NCBI GenBank assembly: GCA_002780205.1
Contig: PEVQ01000255.1
Location: 1 to 7,328, forward strand
Source of the DNA: Elusimicrobia bacterium CG06_land_8_20_14_3_00_38_11
GTDB lineage: Bacteria; Elusimicrobiota; UBA8919
Length of the DNA: 7,328 nucleotides
Reading direction: 5' to 3'
The position numbers and the translations under genes were made by a program. Shown here in pieces: positions 1 through 4,729 of the stretch. Below the pieces are notes generated by a model that was given only the letters and a program-made list of their open reading frames with translations, did no database searches and was not told the origin of the DNA. Within the stretch, counting starts at the first letter, position 1. Every line of letters begins with the position of its first letter.

Positions 1-99
1 AACCATTTTTTCGTTTTCAATTACGCAGGGTCCTGCAATTAACACCATCGGGTTTTTCCCGCCGATTTCAATATTTCCGATTTTTATCTCTTTAACCAT
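1..99 (-). CDS. kdsA: 3-deoxy-8-phosphooctulonate synthase (KDO-8-P synthase), N-terminal fragment
   Basis: Only the first 33 codons are in the window; the gene runs off the left edge. The product condenses phosphoenolpyruvate with arabinose-5-phosphate to give Kdo-8-phosphate in the cytoplasm, the committed step to Kdo for lipopolysaccharide. The fragment reads MVKEIKIGNIEIGG followed by KNPMVLIAGPCVIENE. The segment LIAGPCVIE is the hallmark first strand of KdsA, which separates it from most DAHP synthases of the same fold. The ATG at 99 is preceded by AAGG (107-110) at a spacing of 7 nt. That ribosome-binding site lies inside one copy of a 17-bp direct repeat (94-110). It follows kdsB in the same direction, as expected for consecutive Kdo steps. 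The family call is confident despite the short length; whether the rest of the gene is intact cannot be seen. Confidence 0.9.
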   Translation of the reverse strand, partial: MVKEIKIGNIEIGGKNPMVLIAGPCVIENEKMV

Positions 100-110
100 T
101 TTTTTACCTT
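94..110. repeat. 17-bp direct repeat, left copy (target-site-duplication-like)
   Basis: The sequence AACCATTTTTTTACCTT is repeated exactly at 241-257, with no extra matching base on either side. The two copies bracket the 130-bp element at 111-240. This copy holds the kdsA start codon and ribosome-binding site; the other copy codes for the KdsB residues KVKKWL. Confidence 0.9.
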
Positions 111-240
111 AACTTACCCGGAGCGAGGCAGAAATTTCTCCAGACCCTTGAGGAGCGACTACGCTTTCAAGAGCGACGAACAGAGCGAGGGCAACAGGGT
201 GGTTGCCCGAGCGTGTCTGGAAAATTTGCTGCCGAGCGAC
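111..240. mobile_element. 130-bp GC-rich palindromic insertion element between kdsB and kdsA
   Basis: By hand count this stretch is about 57% G+C (74 of 130), clearly above its surroundings. It has imperfect terminal inverted repeats: 127-145 matches the reverse complement of 215-233 at 16 of 19 positions. Inside are two further hairpins, one at 147-171 (CTTGA/TCAAG plus AGCG/CGCT) and one with 7-bp arms GGGCAAC/GTTGCCC at 189-195 and 202-208. The word GAGCG occurs six times (from 121, 153, 171, 183, 209 and 234). A 17-bp direct repeat flanks it. Its minus strand is read as the last 26 residues of KdsB. It encodes no transposase, so it would be a non-autonomous, miniature element, similar in behaviour to palindromic elements known to insert in frame in Rickettsia genes. 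The mobility is inferred. Confidence 0.72.
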
Positions 241-926
241 AACCATTTTTTTACCTTTTCTAAATCACTCTTAGTATCAACCCCAATCGTTTTGTATTTT
301 GTTTTTACAACATAAATTTTATAGCCGTTTTCTAAAATACGCAGTTGTTCAAGTTTCTCCGCTAATTCAAGCGGCGTCTGTTTCATCTGAGCAAATTTTA
401 ATAAAAAATTTTTTTTATAGACATATAATCCTATATGTTTTAATGAATTCGGCAACGGCAGCCGTGAAAAATAAATCGCAAAATTATTCTTATTCAAAAT
501 TACCTTGACATTATTCGGATTGGCTTTTCCCTTTCCATTTTCAAAATCCGTCGCAACGGTGGCGACCTGAATGCTTTTATTTTTTATAAGCGGCTTGATA
601 GCAGCATCAATAATTTTCGGTTTTATCAGCGGTTCATCACCCTGTATATTTACGATAATATCGCAATTAATTTTTTTTACGACAAATGCGAGACGGTCAG
701 TGCCGCTATTGCATTCAGGAGTCATAACAACTTTGGCACCAAATGTTTCGGCGCAATTAAAAATCTTTTTATCGTCGGTGGCAACAATGACTTCGTCCAA
801 AAATTTTGATTTAGAAGCTGCTTCATAAACCCATTGCATCATCGGTTTATCTTTTATTTTGACGAGTGGTTTACCAGGGAAACGAATTGAACCATAACGA
901 ACGGGAATAATGCCAATAATCTTCAT
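159..926 (-). CDS. kdsB: 3-deoxy-manno-octulosonate cytidylyltransferase (CMP-Kdo synthetase) with repeat-encoded tail
   Basis: Activates Kdo with CTP to CMP-Kdo in the cytoplasm, the donor for the Kdo transferase of lipid A-core assembly. Family motifs are in order: IIPVRYGSIRFPGKPL (residues 6-21, nucleotide-binding loop), ATDD (49-52), SGTDR (74-78), VNIQGDEP (92-99, with metal-binding D97), YFSRLPLP (152-159), KHIGLY (163-168) and IGVDT (214-218, D217 the second metal ligand). The conserved fold ends near KKWL (226-229). The last 26 residues, from S230 to A255, are encoded by the 111-240 element and look unrelated to the family. Without the element the protein would end KKWLKR after 231 residues. 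The ATG at 926 starts 12 bp after the rfaE1 stop and has only weak GAGAAA upstream. It sits between rfaE1 and kdsA in one operon. Function should be retained because the active-site motifs are complete. Confidence 0.95.
   Translation of the reverse strand: MKIIGIIPVRYGSIRFPGKPLVKIKDKPMMQWVYEAASKSKFLDEVIVATDDKKIFNCAETFGAKVVMTPECNSGTDRLAFVVKKINCDIIVNIQGDEPLIKPKIIDAAIKPLIKNKSIQVATVATDFENGKGKANPNNVKVILNKNNFAIYFSRLPLPNSLKHIGLYVYKKNFLLKFAQMKQTPLELAEKLEQLRILENGYKIYVVKTKYKTIGVDTKSDLEKVKKWLSLGSKFSRHARATTLLPSLCSSLLKA
241..257. repeat. 17-bp direct repeat, right copy
   Basis: Perfect copy of 94-110. Read on the minus strand it holds AAGGTAAAAAAATGG, so it duplicates the kdsA ribosome-binding site and ATG inside the kdsB reading frame. 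This is most simply explained by duplication of the target when the 111-240 element inserted. Confidence 0.9.
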
Positions 927-934
927 TTTCTCAT

Positions 935-958
935 TTTCTCATTTAGCTAAATGAGAAA
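935..958. repeat. 24-bp perfect palindrome over the rfaE1 stop codon
   Basis: Positions 935-958 read the same on both strands, with TTTCTCATTT and AAATGAGAAA around a central AGCT. It covers the codons for the last RfaE1 residues and its TGA stop. Next to it on the kdsB side are short direct repeats of the form AAAATGAG. There is no following T-run, so it does not look like a terminator. A hairpin here could affect translation of kdsB, but that is inference. Confidence 0.75.
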
Positions 959-1916
959 GTGACTCTTTTAACTCTTCTTTTGAAACAGTAGCAGTACCTA
1001 ATTTTCCGACCACAATGCCGGCGGCATAATTTGCAATTTTTGATGCTTCCAGCAACGAAGCCCCGCAGGATAAAGCAAGTGTTAAAACGGCAATTACTGT
1101 ATCGCCTGCGCCGGTTACATCAAAGACTTCTTTTGCCATTGTCGGTATATGGGTGATTTTTTCTTTTTCAAAAAGCGTCATTCCGTTCTCACCCTGAGTG
1201 ATTAAAACGGAACGACATTTAAGTTTTTTTAGTATTTTTTTACCTAGATTCTTAAAATCATTTTCATTTTTTAATTTGTGAACACCCATTCCATCCATCG
1301 CTTCGTTCAGATTGGGAGTCAGACAATCAACAAATTTATACCTTGAAAAATTTTCAATTTTTGGGTCAACAGTAACCAGTTTTTTATATTTTTTAGTTAA
1401 CCGCATAATTTCAGATATTAATTTTTGCGTTACAACACCCTTGCCATAATCCGATATTAAAACGGCATCAGACACGGGTATCTTTTTATTTATGAATTGT
1501 ATAATTTTTCCCGTCACTAACGGGGAAAGTTCACATACCGTCTCTTTGTCAAATCTTACAATCTGCTGGTGGCCCGCTATAACACGGGTTTTAATTGATG
1601 TTTTTATTGCCTTGTCCGCGAAAAGTCCGCCTGTATCAATGTTTTTTTTATTAAGTTCTTTTAATAAAATTTCCGCAGCATAATCATCGCCGATACGCCC
1701 GGCAACCGAAACGCTACCGCCAAGTGAAATTATGTTATTGGCAACATTCCCCGCACCGCCCAAATTATATGTTTCACCCTTGACCTCAACCACGGGAACA
1801 GGCGCTTCCGGAGAAATTCTTTTTGATTCACCGCGAATGAATCTGTCAAGAATTAGATCGCCAATAATAAGAATATTCGCTTTCGGAAATTTTTTTATTA
1901 TTTCTGATAGTCTCAT
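939..1916 (-). CDS. rfaE1: D-glycero-beta-D-manno-heptose-7-phosphate kinase (RfaE domain I type, PfkB family)
   Basis: Phosphorylates heptose-7-phosphate at C1 with ATP, giving the bisphosphate used to make ADP-heptose for the lipopolysaccharide inner core. The 325-residue chain is one PfkB/ribokinase domain. Visible features: ILIIGDLILDRFIRGE (15-30), the RfaE-like SKRISPEAPVPVVEV (31-45), the first PfkB signature GGAGNVANN (53-61), DPK in the middle (184-186), and the second signature DVTGAGDT (266-273) with catalytic base D272. Bifunctional HldE proteins carry an additional C-terminal nucleotidyltransferase domain; this protein stops at the end of the kinase domain, so the adenylyltransferase (RfaE domain II) must be encoded elsewhere. 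The ATG at 1916 has no clear Shine-Dalgarno. It is the first gene of the rfaE1-kdsB-kdsA run; its only good upstream promoter is at 2180-2208. The stop lies in a palindrome. Confidence 0.93.
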   Translation of the reverse strand: MRLSEIIKKFPKANILIIGDLILDRFIRGESKRISPEAPVPVVEVKGETYNLGGAGNVANNIISLGGSVSVAGRIGDDYAAEILLKELNKKNIDTGGLFADKAIKTSIKTRVIAGHQQIVRFDKETVCELSPLVTGKIIQFINKKIPVSDAVLISDYGKGVVTQKLISEIMRLTKKYKKLVTVDPKIENFSRYKFVDCLTPNLNEAMDGMGVHKLKNENDFKNLGKKILKKLKCRSVLITQGENGMTLFEKEKITHIPTMAKEVFDVTGAGDTVIAVLTLALSCGASLLEASKIANYAAGIVVGKLGTATVSKEELKESLSHLAK

Positions 1917-1943
1917 ACATTATTATTAGTACTTTGTTAATTT

Positions 1944-1989
1944 TTGGGCTTTTTTGAGCGACTTTTCCGTCTCAAAAAAGGATACCCAA
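1944..1989. repeat. Long imperfect hairpin upstream of rfaE1
   Basis: A perfect 10-bp stem CTTTTTTGAG/CTCAAAAAAG (1949-1958 and 1971-1980) has a 12-nt loop. Outside it TTGGG (1944-1948) pairs with CCCAA (1985-1989) across a 4-nt bulge. Neither strand has a T-run after the stem, so it is not a standard terminator. It would form in the leader RNA of rfaE1 and may be the end of a decayed mobile element. Confidence 0.6.
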
Positions 1990-2181
1990 GAAAAATCCAT
2001 CCCCAGCGATAAACTCCGTTGGGTAACGGTGCCTAATCCACACGGTAAGAAAAAGGGTTTTTACACCTACTGCTTCAAAGCAATTAACCGTCACTGGAAT
2101 GTAGCATCTCTGGCTTATACATTCTTGATGGTCTCAAAACTCAATTCCTTATCGGCTACCAACTGGATTATGCAAAATTAG
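1954..2181 (+). pseudogene. Possible C-terminal remnant of a DDE transposase
   Basis: A 75-codon open frame on the plus strand, opposite to the neighbouring genes, beginning at a TTG inside a hairpin and ending at TAG. I do not recognise the first half. The segment CFKAINRHWNVASLAYTFLM (residues 41-60) resembles the C-terminal helix of IS4/IS701-type transposases, where an 'xAI.RHW.LVFLAY.LL' pattern is common. No catalytic DDE residues are present and the frame is far too short, so it would be a relic. Its stop overlaps the -10 box of the minus-strand promoter at 2180-2208. An alternative is that the frame is open by chance and this is simply the untranslated rfaE1 leader. Low to moderate confidence. 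Confidence 0.35.
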
Positions 2182-2208
2182 TATAACATAATTTGCCCTA
2201 TTTGTCAA
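2180..2208 (-). promoter_or_regulatory. Near-consensus sigma-70 promoter toward rfaE1-kdsB-kdsA
   Basis: On the minus strand TTGACA (2208-2203, a perfect -35) is followed after exactly 17 nt by TATACT (2185-2180, 5 of 6 for the -10). A TG one base before the -10 makes it an extended -10. The start of transcription should be near 2173, giving a leader of about 255 nt before the rfaE1 ATG at 1916. No other minus-strand promoter of this quality was seen between here and rfaE1. Confidence 0.75.
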
Positions 2209-2229
2209 GTAATTATGACTTTTCGGCTA

Positions 2230-2258
2230 TTGTCTAATGAACGGGCGAAAGATATACT
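2230..2258 (+). promoter_or_regulatory. Divergent promoter upstream of the XRE-like fragment
   Basis: TTGTCT (2230-2235, 4 of 6 to the -35 consensus), a 17-nt spacer and TATACT (2253-2258). TATAAT also occurs at 2258-2263 but without a correctly spaced -35. The predicted start lies just before the ATG at 2281. The -35 box is only 21 bp from the -35 of the minus-strand promoter, so the two are back to back. Confidence 0.5.
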
Positions 2259-2280
2259 ATAATTTATTACGGGATGTTTA

Positions 2281-2403
2281 ATGGACTATTTGCGGAAAAT
2301 TATCGGTTTGAGGATTAAGGAATTCAGACACAAGAGAGGTTTTACGCAGGATAAACTTGCGGAAAAAGCCGATTTACATCATACTTTTATGAAAAAGAAA
2401 TAA
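2281..2403 (+). pseudogene. Truncated XRE-family helix-turn-helix protein
   Basis: A 40-residue frame opening MDYLRKIIGLRIKEFRHKRG and continuing FTQDKLAEKADLHHTF before KKK and a stop. The segment IGLRIKEFRHKRGFTQDKLAEKADL matches helices 1 to 3 of the HTH_3/Cro-C1 fold: a G-hydrophobic-R-I-R start, then 'GFTQ..LAEKA.L'. A full domain would continue with the 'YI..IE.G' helix and two more helices over about 25 residues; these are missing. A shift by one base in the A-rich run near 2390-2400 gives FYEKEIIRRF and then another stop at 2417-2419, so decay by frameshift plus loss of the 3' part is likely. It has its own candidate promoter and a GGGATG stretch just upstream. It may once have been the divergent repressor of the adjacent promoters. 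DNA binding by the fragment is unlikely. Confidence 0.7.
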
Positions 2404-2477
2404 TACGGCGTTTTAGATAATTGTCATAACAAATCCTTTGTGCCTGACTTGAAATTTTCACTATTCGCTTCCGCTCA

Positions 2478-2501
2478 CCCCCGAATAAATTCGGGGGCTA
2501 C
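2478..2501 (-). repeat. GTAG-flanked hairpin (copy 1)
   Basis: An 8-bp perfect stem CCCCCGAA/TTCGGGGG with a TAAA loop (2486-2489), followed by CTAC at 2498-2501. Read on the minus strand the unit is GTAG plus hairpin, the layout of REP-type elements. The plus-strand flank TTCGCTTCCGCTCACCCCC recurs, one base shorter, at 5405-5422. Confidence 0.8.
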
Positions 2502-2507
2502 ATTAAG

Positions 2508-2539
2508 ATTGCCGCGCACCCTTTTCGGGTGCTCGCAAT
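2508..2539. repeat. 32-bp imperfect palindrome
   Basis: Outer arms ATTGC/GCAAT (2508-2512 and 2535-2539) and inner arms GCACCC/GGGTGC (2516-2521 and 2527-2532) around a 5-nt loop. It has no GTAG flank, so it belongs to a different repeat class from its neighbours at 2478, 2553 and 2595. Confidence 0.65.
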
Positions 2540-2548
2540 GGTATAATG

Positions 2549-2571
2549 AAAAAGCAGACCAATGGTCTGCT
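2549..2571 (-). terminator. Likely intrinsic terminator after the lipid kinase gene
   Basis: On the minus strand the hairpin of copy 2 (AGCAGACC, ATT, GGTCTGCT) runs directly into a U-tract of five (2553-2549). It lies about 75 bp past the stop of the minus-strand gene at 2648 and between that gene and the plus-strand XRE fragment, where a terminator is expected. The loop is short, and the function is inferred from sequence form only. Confidence 0.5.
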
Positions 2572-2576
2572 GCTAC
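2553..2576 (-). repeat. GTAG-flanked hairpin (copy 2)
   Basis: An 8-bp stem AGCAGACC/GGTCTGCT (2553-2560 and 2564-2571) with a 3-nt loop, then CTAC at 2573-2576. Stem sequence differs fully from copies 1 and 3, while the flank and layout are the same. Confidence 0.75.
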
Positions 2577-2594
2577 AAAAGAAAAAACAGAGTT

Positions 2595-2617
2595 GCAGGG
2601 ATGAAGCCCTGCCCTAC
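2595..2617 (-). repeat. GTAG-flanked hairpin (copy 3)
   Basis: Stem GCAGGG/CCCTGC (2595-2600 and 2607-2612) with a 6-nt loop, then CCTAC (2613-2617). On the minus strand a T-rich stretch follows some 7 nt past the stem, so it may add to termination. A further CTAC at 2647-2650, preceded by C-rich sequence, looks like a decayed copy and contains the stop codon of the next gene. Confidence 0.7.
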
Positions 2618-2647
2618 AATTTGTATCGTTGGATAACAATCCCCCTG

Positions 2648-3226
2648 CTACAACATCAAAGTCATTACATAAGCGGAAACAACCGGGATTAACAAATTAT
2701 CTTTCACGGGAAGGATTTCTATAACTGTTGCGGCGAGGGAGCCGAAAAAAATCTGCGAAAATTTTATCGGATAAAAATGCGAAAATATCAGTCCGACGGC
2801 AAGGCAGGTTAAAAGATTCGTGATAACTCCCACCCAGCTTTTTTTCCCGAAAATTTTATGTTTTCCGTATTTCTCGCCGACAAGGGCGGCAAAACCGTCG
2901 CCGAATGTAAGAAAAAATATGGCAAGTAAGGCAATTTCTTTTTCAAAAAAAAACACTGTAAAAAATATACCTGACAAAGTGAAAATAAGCGTTGAAACAT
3001 TTTTTGCTTCGGTTTCGCGATACACTCCGTCAAAAAATTTCAGTAATTTTTGGTTCAATTTTTCATTTTTCAGACGCAATAACTCAAAAACTATAACTAT
3101 TGACATCACAATCGCCAGAATTAAAAGTATCATTTCTCTGGAAAGAAAAAAAATATAAAAAAACGGAACCAAAAGTATAAACCAATGCGATGTTTTTCTT
3201 TTTGCTTCGGGCGTCATAAATAACAT
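2648..3226 (-). CDS. Diacylglycerol/polyprenol kinase-like membrane protein (SEC59/DGK1/CTP_transf_1 family)
   Basis: A small polytopic membrane protein of 192 residues. The family uses CTP to phosphorylate lipid alcohols (dolichol, diacylglycerol, phytol) or makes CDP-diacylglycerol. Hydrophobic segments lie near 14-28, 32-50, 78-108, 132-150 and 158-190. Diagnostic features are ETEAKNVSTLIFTLSGI (71-87), FGDGFAALVGEKYGKHK (108-124) with the acidic D110, GKKSWVG (127-133) and IEILPVKDNLLIPV (169-182). The length fits the small DGK1/SEC59-like branch rather than the roughly 270-residue CdsA. The substrate cannot be told from sequence; recycling of undecaprenol or diacylglycerol would fit a cell envelope setting. 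The start at 3226 has no visible ribosome-binding site and the ATG at 3217 (MTPEAKRK) is equally possible. The TAG stop is part of a GTAG repeat motif. It follows rng after about 60 bp of tandem repeats. Confidence 0.85.
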   Translation of the reverse strand: MLFMTPEAKRKTSHWFILLVPFFYIFFLSREMILLILAIVMSIVIVFELLRLKNEKLNQKLLKFFDGVYRETEAKNVSTLIFTLSGIFFTVFFFEKEIALLAIFFLTFGDGFAALVGEKYGKHKIFGKKSWVGVITNLLTCLAVGLIFSHFYPIKFSQIFFGSLAATVIEILPVKDNLLIPVVSAYVMTLML

Positions 3227-3231
3227 CAGGA

Positions 3232-3252
3232 ACGAGCCACGAGTAACGAGTT
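3232..3252. repeat. 7-bp tandem repeat, three units
   Basis: ACGAGCC, ACGAGTA and ACGAGTT occur head to tail at exactly 7-bp spacing. They lie between rng and the lipid kinase gene, 5 bp before the kinase start as annotated. Confidence 0.8.
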
Positions 3253-3261
3253 AAAACTTCC

Positions 3262-3293
3262 GTCCCTCTGTCCTTCTGTCCCTCCGTCCCTAA
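3262..3293. repeat. 8-bp tandem repeat, four units
   Basis: GTCCCTCT, GTCCTTCT, GTCCCTCC and GTCCCTAA follow one another at 8-bp spacing. The last unit contains the TAG stop codon of rng on the minus strand. Only 9 bp separate it from the 7-bp tandem repeat. Confidence 0.8.
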
Positions 3294-4729
3294 TTCCCAA
3301 GTATTATCCTGTAATCCTCGCGATGAACCTGTGAGTTTGCCTCAATAACTATTTTTCTGTTTATTCTGTTTTCTATTTTTTTAGTGTATTGTTCGTCAAA
3401 AATTTCGGCAATATCCGGATGGACTATCAGGCGGACCGGTGATTCACCGCCGCGGGTGACAAGTTTTAATATCTCTCTTTTGATTTTTATAGCCATCGTC
3501 TCCCTTGATAATACCTGCCCGCTGCCCTCGCAATAAGGACAGGTTTCCGAGAGAAAATTAACCATGCTCTCCGTTTTACGCTGACGGGTCATTTCAATAA
3601 GTCCGAGTTTGGTAACGGGTAAAACCTCAGTTTTTGCTTTATCTTTTCTTACCAGTTCAAGCAGAAGTTTGAACACCTTTTTTCTGTCGGAAGAGCGGTG
3701 CATGTCAATCAAGTCAATAACGATAATGCCGCCGATATTTCTTAAACGCAACTGCGCCGCTATTTCATAAAGCGCTTCCATATTGGTTCTTAAAATTATT
3801 TCATCCAATGAGCCGGCTTTTGTGAATTTTCCGCTGTTGACATCAATAGCGCAGAGCGTTTCCGCTTCCTGAATTATTATGTATCCACCCGACGGTAATC
3901 TGATTTTCTGTTTTTGTATATTTGTGATTTGCTGTTCTATATTGTTCATCCCGCTTCTGCACGCAGAGTCAGGGTTCATTTCAAAAATCGGGACCTTGCC
4001 TTTATAAAGATGAATTTTTCCCTTGAATTTAGGCGAAACCATCTCTACAAAATTCAGCGTATCCTCATATTCGTCTTTTGAATCGATAAAAAATGCGGAC
4101 ACATCCTCGTTGAGATAATCCCTCACCGTCTTAAAAACCAGCCCCAAATCCCTGTGCAAAAGTGCAACGCCGGCGGCGGTCTCAAATTTTTTATTTATTA
4201 TTTCCCAAAGGCGAGCCAGATATTTTATCTCCCTTTTGAAAACATCTTTTTCTTTTCCCGCGCCTTCGCTTCTTATTATGAACCCGCCGGTTGACGGTTT
4301 GATTTCTTCTATTATTGATTTCAGCCGGAAGCGTTCTTTCTCGTCGGTAATATTTTTGGAAACGCCTATGTGAAGAGAACTCGGTATGTATACCAGATAA
4401 TGCCCGGGAAGTGAAACCTGCTGGGTAAGTTTTGAGCCCTTCGTTCCCATCGGCCCTTTTGTTACCTGCACAAGCGCAAATTTTGTTTTGTTTAAGTCGG
4501 CTTTATCTATGGTTAATTCCGAAAATGGAAGATAACCGTTTTTTGAAACACCGATATTGACGAAAGCCGCCTGAATACCGTTAAGAACCGATACGACTTT
4601 ACTTTTGTAGATATTGCCGACTACATTTTCCTCGCCGAGACGCTCTATAAAAAAATCGGTAAGATGTCCGTCCTCAACAATGGCAACCCTTATTTCATCC
4701 TCAGTACAATTCGCTAAAATTTCTTTCAT
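3290..4729 (-). CDS. rng: Ribonuclease G/E family endoribonuclease
   Basis: Cuts single-stranded AU-rich RNA in mRNA turnover and 16S rRNA 5'-end maturation. I place the start at the ATG at 4729 (479 residues, close to the 489 of E. coli RNase G). It has GAGGG 4 nt upstream and its ATGA overlaps the stop of the preceding gene. An upstream in-frame start at 4762 would add 11 residues but sit inside that gene. In order: an S1 RNA-binding domain from about 38 to 120 (VGNIYKSKVVSVL, QAAFVNIG, GYLPFSE), RSEGAGK (153-159), LLHRDLGLVFKTVRDYL (190-206), the magnesium site in AIDVNSGKFT (294-303, D296) and GGIIVIDLIDM (333-343, D339), and the Zn-link CPYC (397-400). All catalytic residues known from RNase E are present. 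There is no long C-terminal degradosome scaffold, so it is of RNase G size. Confidence 0.96.
   Translation of the reverse strand: MKEILANCTEDEIRVAIVEDGHLTDFFIERLGEENVVGNIYKSKVVSVLNGIQAAFVNIGVSKNGYLPFSELTIDKADLNKTKFALVQVTKGPMGTKGSKLTQQVSLPGHYLVYIPSSLHIGVSKNITDEKERFRLKSIIEEIKPSTGGFIIRSEGAGKEKDVFKREIKYLARLWEIINKKFETAAGVALLHRDLGLVFKTVRDYLNEDVSAFFIDSKDEYEDTLNFVEMVSPKFKGKIHLYKGKVPIFEMNPDSACRSGMNNIEQQITNIQKQKIRLPSGGYIIIQEAETLCAIDVNSGKFTKAGSLDEIILRTNMEALYEIAAQLRLRNIGGIIVIDLIDMHRSSDRKKVFKLLLELVRKDKAKTEVLPVTKLGLIEMTRQRKTESMVNFLSETCPYCEGSGQVLSRETMAIKIKREILKLVTRGGESPVRLIVHPDIAEIFDEQYTKKIENRINRKIVIEANSQVHREDYRIILGN

Noticed and set aside
111..240. The GC-rich block as a structural RNA gene such as a tRNA
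   Set aside because: No tRNA arms or TTC-type loop can be made out, and the 17-bp flanking duplication with the restored kdsB end explains it better as an insertion.
1944..1989. The hairpin as a transcription terminator
   Set aside because: No T-run follows the stem on either strand; the T's and A's are within the stem.
1926..2000. A 24-codon minus-strand frame (MDFSWVSFFETEKSLKKAQK...) ending 9 bp before rfaE1, as a possible leader peptide
   Set aside because: It has no properly spaced ribosome-binding site and no recognisable attenuation codons, and part of it is the arm of the hairpin at 1944-1989.
2820..3158. A 112-codon plus-strand open frame, and a 74-codon minus-strand frame at 2809-3033
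   Set aside because: Both overlap the lipid kinase gene in other frames and have no family motifs; the kinase frame has clear conserved signatures.
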